Source: Acidobacteriota bacterium
GTDB lineage: Bacteria > Acidobacteriota > Aminicenantia > Aminicenantales > Saccharicenantaceae
NCBI GenBank assembly: GCA_028749115.1
Contig: JAQURD010000001.1
Location: 152,218-216,217, forward strand
Reading direction: 5' to 3'
DNA: 64,000 bases
Within the stretch, counting starts at the first letter, position 1; each line of letters begins with the position of its first letter. The translations under genes and the position numbers were made by a program. Below, piece after piece: positions 44,667 through 52,458 of the stretch. The notes under the pieces are model-generated. The model was not told the origin of the DNA and searched no databases. It saw only the letters and a list, made by a program, of their open reading frames with translations.

Positions 44667-45503
44667 TTACCTTTTTAACTCCGGGCTGTTTTTTAAGATA
44701 GCCACCAGGGTCAACTCTTTAAAATTAAAATAGGGCTCGACTTTAATTTTTTTAAACAGGCCTACCTCGTTAGCAACTGATATTATTTTGCCTACCTTAA
44801 GCCCCGCTGGAAATATCTGATCGAAGCCAGATGTCAATATTTCATCACCAATTATTCCTCCAGGAGAAGAGGCCATAATATATTTAATCAGGCACATCCC
44901 CTGGCCATCACCGCTAAGAATGCCCGGCATCCTGTCTGTGGCCGACAAAACTGCCACACCGCTGTCTTCTGAGGTAATCAAGCTAACTTTTGCCGTATGG
45001 CTCGAAACAGGCTCGGTGGTTTTACCCAGCAAGCGGCCAAGATGATCACAGACAGGCAGGTTTTTAACTACCCCGTCATCTGACCCGCGGTCTATGACCA
45101 GTGAGCGGAAATAATTGGCTGTATCAAGTCCAATAACCCTGGCCGGGAGAACAGAGGTCTCAAGCCATTGCAAATTATTTTCAAGTTGCTGTTCGGCCAG
45201 TCTTAATCTGAATTGTTCCAGCAGGAGATCCCTCTCCTGGTAGAGAAAAAATATTTGTTTCTTAAGTTCCTGGTTTTCTCTTTGTGCCTTTTTTAGAAAC
45301 ACTATGTTCTTCCAGCTCTGAGTTAAATAGTTATAAGTAGAAACCGCTGCTTTTTGCAGCGGAGAAAAGGCAGCAAAGAAAACTTTTTCCAGCAAGCTCT
45401 GATGGCTGCCGGGAGGGATCTGAACTGAAATCAAAATTAAATTGAAAAAAAGAAGGAAGGTTCCTATCAAGTATTTATTTTTAGCCAGCCTGGATAGTGA
45501 CAT
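44667..45503 (-). CDS. mreC: Rod-shape-determining protein MreC
   Basis: 278 residues. One N-terminal membrane helix, a coiled coil (QRENQELKKQIFFLYQERDLLLEQ), then the beta-domain pair with VIGLDTANYFRSLVIDRGSDDGV and GRLLGKTTEPVSSHTAKVSLIT. It scaffolds the elongasome in the periplasm. The gene is 18 bp after mreB and 6 bp before mreD. Confidence 0.93.
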   Translation of the reverse strand: MSLSRLAKNKYLIGTFLLFFNLILISVQIPPGSHQSLLEKVFFAAFSPLQKAAVSTYNYLTQSWKNIVFLKKAQRENQELKKQIFFLYQERDLLLEQFRLRLAEQQLENNLQWLETSVLPARVIGLDTANYFRSLVIDRGSDDGVVKNLPVCDHLGRLLGKTTEPVSSHTAKVSLITSEDSGVAVLSATDRMPGILSGDGQGMCLIKYIMASSPGGIIGDEILTSGFDQIFPAGLKVGKIISVANEVGLFKKIKVEPYFNFKELTLVAILKNSPELKR

Positions 45504-45521
45504 CCGTCTTTAAAATTATTT

Positions 45522-46553
45522 TCATTCCAGGGAAATCTTGCGCAATAGATCCAGATCCTCCAGCAGTTTGCCCGCTCCCATAACTACTGAGGTTAGCGGG
45601 TCTTCAGTTAAAAAAACAGGTAGCTGGGTTTCTTCTCTCAATCTCTTGTCCAGATTTTTGAGTAAGGCTCCCCCGCCAGTCAGGACAATTCCCCGATCTA
45701 TAATATCGGCGGAAAGCTCAGGCGGTGTTCTTTCCAGTGCAATTCTAATGGCATTTAATATGCCGGACACCACTTCTTCTATAGCTTCTCTGATTTCCTG
45801 ATCATCAACGACAATAGTTCTGGGAATACCTTCCCTCAAATCCCTGCCTTTAATCTCCATGGTCAATGATTCATCTGGAGGATAGGCTGAGCCTATCTGC
45901 CATTTAACCTGTTCAGCTGTCTTTTCGCCGATTAACAGATTATATTTCTTTTTTAAATACTGGATGATAGCTTCATCCATTTCATTACTGGCAATTCTTA
46001 TCGAATGATTAAAAACAACTCCGGTTAATGAAATTACCGCAATATCCGTTGTCCCCCCTCCGATATCAACTATCATATTGCCAGTAGGTTCAGAGATAGG
46101 CAGATTAGCCCCCACAGCTGCCGCCATTGGTTGTTCGACAATATAAACTTCAGAGGCTTTCGCCCGGAGAGCGACATCTTTAACTGCTCTTCTTTCTACC
46201 TGAGTAATACCAGTTGGAATGCCAATAACAATTCTCGGACGCAGTAAAAAGCCACGGTTGTTCATTGCCTGTCTGATAAAATAGTCCAGCATCCGCTCAG
46301 CAATTTCAAAATCAGCGATCACACCATCTCTCATCGGTTTAACAGCCACTATATTGCTTGGCGTCTTGCCCAGCATTTCTTTCGCCCGGTTGCCGACAGC
46401 TTCAATCTTGCCACTCTGAATATTCAGGACCACAATTGATGGCTCCTGGACTACTATACCCTTCCCTTTAAGATAAACCAGAGTATTGGCCGTTCCCAGG
46501 TCAATAGCTAAATCACAAAAAAGGCTGCCCTTTATCCACTTCCAGACGTTCAT
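45522..46553 (-). CDS. mreB: Rod-shape-determining actin homologue MreB
   Basis: An actin-fold ATPase guiding lateral wall synthesis. DLAIDLGTANTLVYLKGKGIV, GNRAKEMLGKTPSNIVAVKPM, VDIGGGTTDIAVISL and GIVLTGGGALLKNLD are the phosphate and adenosine motifs. I prefer the second ATG (46553; MNVWKWIKG) because GAGG lies six bases before it and touches the first ATG (46559) directly. It heads the mre-rod operon, with a promoter at 46622-46594. Confidence 0.96.
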   Translation of the reverse strand: MNVWKWIKGSLFCDLAIDLGTANTLVYLKGKGIVVQEPSIVVLNIQSGKIEAVGNRAKEMLGKTPSNIVAVKPMRDGVIADFEIAERMLDYFIRQAMNNRGFLLRPRIVIGIPTGITQVERRAVKDVALRAKASEVYIVEQPMAAAVGANLPISEPTGNMIVDIGGGTTDIAVISLTGVVFNHSIRIASNEMDEAIIQYLKKKYNLLIGEKTAEQVKWQIGSAYPPDESLTMEIKGRDLREGIPRTIVVDDQEIREAIEEVVSGILNAIRIALERTPPELSADIIDRGIVLTGGGALLKNLDKRLREETQLPVFLTEDPLTSVVMGAGKLLEDLDLLRKISLE

Positions 46554-46593
46554 GCTCATCCTCGCTTTTTACCAGTAACTTTAGCAAAATAGA

Positions 46594-46622
46594 TATTTAA
46601 CATAAAATACAATATCTGGCAA
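46594..46622 (-). promoter_or_regulatory. Promoter of the mreBCD-mrdA-rodA operon
   Basis: On the minus strand TTGCCA, 17-base spacer, TAAATA, ending 41 bases before the mreB start. Good match to the sigma-70-type consensus. Confidence 0.5.
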
Positions 46623-46656
46623 ATGTTATGAGCACAAACCAGCTAATAAAATTGTC

Positions 46657-46686
46657 TTGACTTATCCCTGAATTTTTTAATATACA
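46657..46686 (+). promoter_or_regulatory. Promoter of the OPT transporter gene
   Basis: TTGACT, 18-base spacer, TATACA, 29 bases before ATG 46716, which also has a strong SD (AAAGGAGAGG). It is divergent from the mreB promoter with the -35 boxes 34 bases apart. Confidence 0.6.
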
Positions 46687-46715
46687 TAAGTAAAAAGAAT
46701 AGAAAGGAGAGGCCG

Positions 46716-48740
46716 ATGGATCAAAAGCCTATTGTTTCAGAAAAGACTGAACAGAGAGAATTTACCCTCCGGGCTATCTTGCTTGGACTGGTCATGACAA
46801 TTATTCTCGGCGCGGCCAATGCTTATCTTGGCCTCAGAGCCGGTATGACCATTGCTGCTACTTACCCGGCTGCCGTCATTGGTATGGCTCTGTTGAAAAT
46901 AATGAAAGGTTCTATTCTTGAAGAAAATATTGCCAGAACGGTTGGCTCTATTGGCGAGTCAGTAGCGGCCGGAGCTATTTTTACTATTCCGGCTTTTCTG
47001 ATCACTGGCGTCTGGACAAAATTTAACTCCTTCAGTGCCTATCTTCAGTCAACCGCTCTGATGTTTGTCGGCGGACTCCTGGGTATTTTGTTTGTCACCT
47101 TCTTGAGGCGCATTATGGTTACCGATCCGGAATTGCCTTTTCCAGAGTCAGTTGCAGCGGCTGAAATCCACAAGGCTGGCCAGAAAGGCAGTGCTGGTGC
47201 CAAACACTTATTTCAGGCGATGGGAGTCGGTGCCCTCCTCTATTCTTTGGGTGTAGTCCAGTTATTTTCTGCCTCTAAAGAATTCATCATTAAATTAGGA
47301 AAGATCGGCTCCAGCTTTGTTCGCCTGGGAGCCTCAAAAGAAGCAGGAACTGTCGGCACAGGTGGCGTAGTCAGTGTCTCTGGCCCTGGCATTTCACCAG
47401 CTTATATCGGCGTTGGCTATATTATTGGACCAAGGCTGGCTTCACTTAACTTTGCCGGCGGCGTTCTGGCCTGGGGCTTATTTGCACCGCTTCTAATGTA
47501 CTTTCTTGGGCCTCAACTGGTTGAAAAATTTTATGGTTCCTCCATGGCTATGGCCAGTGTTCCCTGGCCAGATCTGATTAGCAATGTCTGGAAGTTCATC
47601 ATCAGACCCATTGCGGTCGGAGGCATGCTGGTTGGTGCTGGCTATACCCTTTTCAAGATGAGAAAAAACCTGATGACCGGCATTAAGAGATCAATTGGCG
47701 ATGTTAAAAAGGCAGCTGGACAGACAGAAGTTACCACCAGAATCGAAAAAGACCTTAATATTAGACTGGTTTTATTTTTAATGGCTCTAACAGTTATTCT
47801 TATGATTTTTGTTTATAAGATTTTTATCGGAAGTTATGTGCCGGCAGTGGTAGCCGCAGTTATCATGGCCATTTTTGGTTTCTTTTTCGCTGCTGTCTCT
47901 GGCAACTTGGTTGGCACTATTGGCTCTTCCAATAACCCCATTTCGGGTTTGACTCTATCAACTTTAATTATCGCTGGCCTGTTAATGGTCCTCATTGGGG
48001 CTAAAGGGACAAGCGGGATTGTGGCTGTTCTGGGCGTGGCCTCTGTTGTCTGTGTCTCCTCGGCTGTAGCCGGTGAAATGCTTCAGGATCTAAAAGTTGG
48101 ACATATCCTTGGAGGCACTCCCTGGAAAATGCAGGTTGGAGATATTCTGGGTGTGCTGGTTGCATCTCTTGTTCTCTATTTTCCCTTAATGATTCTCCAT
48201 GGCGCCTTTACTTTCGGAAGTAAGGATCTGCCGGCTCCCCAGGCAGGATTAATGGCCGCCATTACTCAGGGAATTGTGGGGGGCGAAATGGCCTGGCCCC
48301 TGGTTATTGTCGGCATGATGATGGGCTTTGCCCTGATTCTGGTTAGAGTCAGCTCACCCATGCTGGTAGCCGTAGGGATGTACCTGCCGCTTGAAACTAC
48401 TTTTGCTATTTTCGTTGGCGGAATGATTAAGGGGATTCTTGATAGAACAACAGCCAGAAGAAAATTTAATCCGGCTCAAAAGGCCAGAGTGGAAAATGTT
48501 GGGATTCTCCTGGCTGCCGGCTTAATTGCCGGTGAAGCTCTTACCGGTCTTATCCGGGCAGCCTGGAAATTTTTCTTCCTCCAGGGTGTAGTTGGCCGCG
48601 ATATACCCATAATTTTTTCTCATCCAAGCTATCTAGCTGGCCTGGCTGTCCTGGTTTTAATCGCTTTGTACCTGGTATCTATTCCTTTAAAAAATGCTGG
48701 CGCCCCTGATGAGCCACCACCGCCATCGGCTGTTGTCTGA
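46716..48740 (+). CDS. OPT-family oligopeptide transporter
   Basis: 674 residues and about 15 helices. EFTLRAILLGLVMTIILGAANAYLGLRAGMTIAATYPAAV is the bacterial OPT N-terminal pattern (here quoted in pieces: GAANAYLGLRAGMTIA). NPISGLTLSTLI and GEMLQDLKVGHILGGTPW are the other signatures. The substrate is peptides or metal-chelates; in a peptidase-rich context peptides are favoured. Single-gene transcript with its own promoter. Confidence 0.9.
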   Translation: MDQKPIVSEKTEQREFTLRAILLGLVMTIILGAANAYLGLRAGMTIAATYPAAVIGMALLKIMKGSILEENIARTVGSIGESVAAGAIFTIPAFLITGVWTKFNSFSAYLQSTALMFVGGLLGILFVTFLRRIMVTDPELPFPESVAAAEIHKAGQKGSAGAKHLFQAMGVGALLYSLGVVQLFSASKEFIIKLGKIGSSFVRLGASKEAGTVGTGGVVSVSGPGISPAYIGVGYIIGPRLASLNFAGGVLAWGLFAPLLMYFLGPQLVEKFYGSSMAMASVPWPDLISNVWKFIIRPIAVGGMLVGAGYTLFKMRKNLMTGIKRSIGDVKKAAGQTEVTTRIEKDLNIRLVLFLMALTVILMIFVYKIFIGSYVPAVVAAVIMAIFGFFFAAVSGNLVGTIGSSNNPISGLTLSTLIIAGLLMVLIGAKGTSGIVAVLGVASVVCVSSAVAGEMLQDLKVGHILGGTPWKMQVGDILGVLVASLVLYFPLMILHGAFTFGSKDLPAPQAGLMAAITQGIVGGEMAWPLVIVGMMMGFALILVRVSSPMLVAVGMYLPLETTFAIFVGGMIKGILDRTTARRKFNPAQKARVENVGILLAAGLIAGEALTGLIRAAWKFFFLQGVVGRDIPIIFSHPSYLAGLAVLVLIALYLVSIPLKNAGAPDEPPPPSAVV

Positions 48741-48833
48741 GTAGCAGGCATTATCCAGGGCTAGCAAAAAGTTATTCTTCTGGTGGCGAGCATATTTGCC
48801 ACCGTCCTTTAGCTGAGATAAAATAAATTTATC

Positions 48834-49349
48834 ATGGCTAAACTTGAAATAATTAAAATCGGTCACCCCCGGCTGGCTCAGAAGGCCGAGCCCATAGCCA
48901 GTATCACCCAGGAAATTGTAGAATTAGCCCGGGACATGGTGGAAACCATGCAGGCGGCTCCGGGGATTGGCCTGGCTGCTCCTCAGGTGGACCGGGGAAT
49001 CAGGCTGATTACTGTTGATCTGTCTGCCGGTGAAAAAAAAGATGAACTCTTTATCCTGATCAATCCTGAGATCAAGGAAGAATCAGGTAAAAGCCTGGCT
49101 GAAGAAGGCTGCTTGTCAGTTCCAGGGATATATGAGAAAGTTGTCCGTCCAGAATTAGTAATCGTTAAAGGTTATGATCTCGATGGACGGGAGGTGACAA
49201 TTGAGGCCAGAGATCTTCTGGCCAGAGCTTTTGCCCATGAGATAGACCACTTAGAAGGCAGGCTATTTATTGACCGGCTTTCTCCTTTAAAGAAAAATTT
49301 GATAAAAAAAAGGCTAAGAAAAGAAGAGGAGAAAGGTTTGAAAGGATGA
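48834..49349 (+). CDS. def: Peptide deformylase
   Basis: Removes the formyl group from nascent proteins. All three motifs are present: GIGLAAPQV, EEGCLSVPG (Cys ligand) and HEIDHLEG (HExxH ligands). 171 residues. The stop overlaps the fmt start by 4 bp (ATGA), so translation is coupled. SD is weak. Confidence 0.97.
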   Translation: MAKLEIIKIGHPRLAQKAEPIASITQEIVELARDMVETMQAAPGIGLAAPQVDRGIRLITVDLSAGEKKDELFILINPEIKEESGKSLAEEGCLSVPGIYEKVVRPELVIVKGYDLDGREVTIEARDLLARAFAHEIDHLEGRLFIDRLSPLKKNLIKKRLRKEEEKGLKG

Positions 49350-50278
49350 AAATAGTCTTTTTTGGGAGTCCGGCTATTGCCCTGCCGGCCTTAAATAGCT
49401 TAATTCAAGTGGGACACGAGATAAAACTGGTTATTACTCAGCCTGACCGCCCGGCTGGCAGGGGGAAAAAGCTGACATCTCCGCCCGTTAAGGTCTTTGC
49501 TCAGAATCATGGACTACCCTGCCTTCAGTCAGAAAAAATCAAGAGGGATGATAAAGTGTTAGAAGCTATCAAACAGGCCGGGCCTGATGTCAATGTGGTC
49601 GTGGCTTATGGCCAGATCATACCGGCTTCTATCATTTATTTCCCTCCTTTAAAAACTCTTAACATCCATTTTTCCTTATTGCCCAGATATCGGGGAGCGG
49701 CACCGGTGGAGTGGGCTATTTTAAGTGGAGAGACAACGACTGGTGTGACTATTATTGAACTGAATGAAAAAATGGATGAAGGCCCAATCCTGGCTCAAAA
49801 AGAAGTTGGAATTCTACCAGGAGAAAATGCCCATGAACTTGAGATCAGACTATCCTATCTTGGGGCAGAACTTTTGATAGATACCCTGGCCAGAATAAAT
49901 GAAATAAGAAGAATTGATCAGGACCACGAGCAGGCCAGCTATGCTCCTAAGTTAACCAAAGATCAAGGAAAGATTGACTGGCAGGAGTCAGCTGGAGCGA
50001 TAGATCTCAAAGTCAGGGCTTTTTTCCCCTGGCCAGGAGCTTATAGCTTTTTCCACGGGCAGAAGGTTGAAATTTTAAGCGGGCAGGCTATTCCGGGAAC
50101 ATTCTCTGCCTCTTCTCCAGGAGAAATCCTCCATGTTGATAAATCAGGCCTCTATATCTCCTGCGGCCAGAACACAACCTATTTGATAGAAAAAATAAAG
50201 CCACAGAGCAAAAAGGAAATGAGCGCCTATGCCTTTAGCTTGAGTGGCAAAATTAAAAGCGGAACAAAACTTGGCTGA
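49346..50278 (+). CDS. fmt: Methionyl-tRNA formyltransferase
   Basis: Formylates initiator Met-tRNA from 10-formyl-THF. FFGSPAIALPALNSL at the N-terminus, NIHFSLLPRYRGAAPVEWAIL with the catalytic N-H-D type block, then GVTIIELNEKMDEGPIL. The C-terminal OB domain runs from about 205. 310 residues, normal. It overlaps def; AAAGG in the def end serves as its SD. Confidence 0.97.
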   Translation: MKIVFFGSPAIALPALNSLIQVGHEIKLVITQPDRPAGRGKKLTSPPVKVFAQNHGLPCLQSEKIKRDDKVLEAIKQAGPDVNVVVAYGQIIPASIIYFPPLKTLNIHFSLLPRYRGAAPVEWAILSGETTTGVTIIELNEKMDEGPILAQKEVGILPGENAHELEIRLSYLGAELLIDTLARINEIRRIDQDHEQASYAPKLTKDQGKIDWQESAGAIDLKVRAFFPWPGAYSFFHGQKVEILSGQAIPGTFSASSPGEILHVDKSGLYISCGQNTTYLIEKIKPQSKKEMSAYAFSLSGKIKSGTKLG

Positions 50279-50348
50279 AGGAATTACCCAGGATACAACC
50301 TTCTCCTTTTGGCTGTCTTAATCAATAATAAAACGAGGCGGCAGGCAG

Positions 50349-51242
50349 CTACTCTTCGATAATGTAATCAATCGGATTTATTTGCTTGCCATTTAAATGA
50401 ACTTCATAATGAAGGTGCGGCCCAAGTGCTTTGCCTGTCTGGCCAACATACCCCACGACCTGACCCCGCTCAACTCTTTGACTGGCTTTGACTATATATT
50501 TCTGAAGATGCCAGTATTCTGTTGATAATCCATTACCATGACTGACACATACAAAATTCCCTTTATACTTGTCAAAACCGACCTGAACTACAACTCCATT
50601 AGCCGTAGCCATTACCGGATTATTAAGATTGGTAGCGATATCAAGGCCCGTATGGAAGGCATTGCGGCCAGTAAAGGGATCAATCCTCGGCCCAAAGGAA
50701 GAAGAAACCCAGCCAATGGCCGGCCAGATAGTCGGAGTGGTAGCCAGAGTTACGGACTGGTTTTCAAAAAACTGATACATATAATTGAGGTTTTTCTCAA
50801 CAGATTCTGCCCTTTGCTTGATGGACTGAATAGCTCCAGGAGAAACTTCCTTACCGGACCTGCCACCTGAATTAGAGTCAACCCTTTCTCCACCGCCAAT
50901 ACCGGGCTCTCCTTCTATATTATTTGGAGATTGAATACCAGCCAGAACATTGATTTTTCTTGCATAACTTTCAAAGCTGGAGATAGTCTCTTTCATCCGG
51001 GCAATTGTATTTTCATAAGTGGAAATCGTTTCCTTTTGAGCCGCCGTCTCTTTAAGGAGTTCATTGTATTTGGCCTTGGTCATGGTCATCGAAAAATAAT
51101 CAATGAGAAAGAAGACAAAGATTATAGCCAAGGCCACACCAGCACCCCAGATCAGGCGCACCGCTTTTTGAGAGATATTTACTGTTTTAAAACTTGTTTT
51201 CCAGTTCGGAACTAGAACTATAGAGATAAACCTTTTAGCCAT
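50349..51242 (-). CDS. M23-family metallopeptidase (membrane-anchored, LytM-like)
   Basis: 297 residues: N-terminal anchor helix (AVRLIWGAGVALAIIFVFFLIDY), a coiled coil (about 60-95), a Gly/Ser linker, then a LytM domain with HTGLDIATN (H and D zinc ligands), GNGLSTEYWHL and GPHLHYEVHLNG (HxH). All ligands are present, so it should be an active peptidoglycan endopeptidase, unlike EnvC/NlpD-type activators. GAGGGG before ATG 51242. Confidence 0.9.
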   Translation of the reverse strand: MAKRFISIVLVPNWKTSFKTVNISQKAVRLIWGAGVALAIIFVFFLIDYFSMTMTKAKYNELLKETAAQKETISTYENTIARMKETISSFESYARKINVLAGIQSPNNIEGEPGIGGGERVDSNSGGRSGKEVSPGAIQSIKQRAESVEKNLNYMYQFFENQSVTLATTPTIWPAIGWVSSSFGPRIDPFTGRNAFHTGLDIATNLNNPVMATANGVVVQVGFDKYKGNFVCVSHGNGLSTEYWHLQKYIVKASQRVERGQVVGYVGQTGKALGPHLHYEVHLNGKQINPIDYIIEE

Positions 51243-51320
51243 TTTCCCCTCTAAATATCATATTAAAACCCTGTCTGTCAACCTAAATTTTAAATTTAGT
51301 CCAGATTCTTCCATGAGAAA

Positions 51321-51578
51321 TTATCCCGGAACCCTGAAGATTACATCGTTCTCTCTAACCGGTAAATCAACCTTAAAAGCAACTTCTTCGCCTGCTCCAG
51401 CTTCTTCAACAGGCAGGTGTTCGATTTGCATCGATTCAATTTTCTGGAAAAAATCCGAGCTGCGCCCTTTGATATGAACGATATCTCCCACCCTTAGCCT
51501 GTCACCAGTAATTCTGGCTACTCCTACCTGAATTTTCGAAAAATAATGACTGATTCTACCAATTTCCACCTCCTCCAT
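51321..51578 (-). CDS. Single-domain translation-factor-like protein (EF-Tu domain 2-like)
   Basis: 85 residues from ATG 51578, chosen because AAGGAGGG stands six bases upstream; the track start at 51614 lacks one. EIGRISHYFSKIQVGVARITGDRLRVGDIVHIKG is the beta-barrel domain-2 pattern of elongation factors, and the protein ends after the barrel. No GTPase domain is attached. Such proteins are annotated as translation-elongation-factor-like; function is unknown. Confidence 0.75.
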   Translation of the reverse strand: MEEVEIGRISHYFSKIQVGVARITGDRLRVGDIVHIKGRSSDFFQKIESMQIEHLPVEEAGAGEEVAFKVDLPVRENDVIFRVPG

Positions 51579-51638
51579 TTTGTCCCTCCTTATTTTTTGT
51601 CTTATAAATAGCAAAAAAGTTGAATTTTTTCAACAATT

Positions 51639-52406
51639 TTAACCGCCAACTAAAACTGCTCCTCCATTGACATTCAAAGTTTCACCAGTTATATGCCTGG
51701 CCAGGTCAGAGACCAGAAATAGTATTGGTCCGGCTACATCTTCCGGACCGGGGATTCTCTTGAGCGGTATTGATTGCCTGATTTGTTCTTTAAATCCAGG
51801 ATCGGTAAAAACCCGGGCATTCATGTCGGTATCTACCCAGCCCGGAGCAACGCTATTGACCAGAATGTTATAGGGAGCGAGTTCTACCGCCAGGGATTTG
51901 GTCAGAGCCACCAGTGCGCCCTTGCTGGCCGCATAATGAGAGTAAAAGGCCTCGCCCCTTATGGCAGCGGTCGAAGCCACATTGACTATCCAGCCTCGTT
52001 TATTTTTTTTCATAACCGGAACCACAGCATTAGTTACATAAAAAACGCCATCGAGATTAATAGCCATGGTCTCTTGCCAGATTTTTTCTGTCATACTTCC
52101 CATCTCACCATAGGTCCAGATGCCGGCATTATTGATCAGGATATCTATAGTTCCCCAGGCTTGCAGGCAGGCAGTCACCATCCGGTCTACTTTCTTCTGG
52201 CTGGTTATATCTGCCTGCACTACCAGGCATTTTCCTCCCCGGGCCTCAATTTCCCGCCTGGCCTCCATGGCTGCCTGATGGTTATTCCTATAATGAATGG
52301 CCACTTCCGCCCCGGCTCCGGCCAAAAAGCTGGCTGTCGCCCGGCCTATTCCCCTTGAACCTCCAGTAATTAAAGCCTTTTTCCCCTTCAGATTGATAAT
52401 GGCCAT
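51639..52406 (-). CDS. SDR-family oxidoreductase (FabG-like)
   Basis: A classical short-chain dehydrogenase: ITGGSRGIGRATASFL (cofactor loop), LINNAGIWTYGEM, catalytic S-Y-K in NVASTAAIRGEAFYSHYAASKGALV, and VNSVAPGWVDTDM. 255 residues. The segment after the first strand (HYRNNHQAAMEA) suggests NADP preference. GGAG precedes ATG 52406. It follows acnB on the same strand 52 bp downstream. Sequence resembles FabG, but a location away from fab genes makes a specific role unsure. Confidence 0.85.
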   Translation of the reverse strand: MAIINLKGKKALITGGSRGIGRATASFLAGAGAEVAIHYRNNHQAAMEARREIEARGGKCLVVQADITSQKKVDRMVTACLQAWGTIDILINNAGIWTYGEMGSMTEKIWQETMAINLDGVFYVTNAVVPVMKKNKRGWIVNVASTAAIRGEAFYSHYAASKGALVALTKSLAVELAPYNILVNSVAPGWVDTDMNARVFTDPGFKEQIRQSIPLKRIPGPEDVAGPILFLVSDLARHITGETLNVNGGAVLVGG

Positions 52407-52458
52407 TTTTCTCCTGCCTGTTTCAGATTTTCATTGGCCAGTTTCCCTGTCTTCAAGT

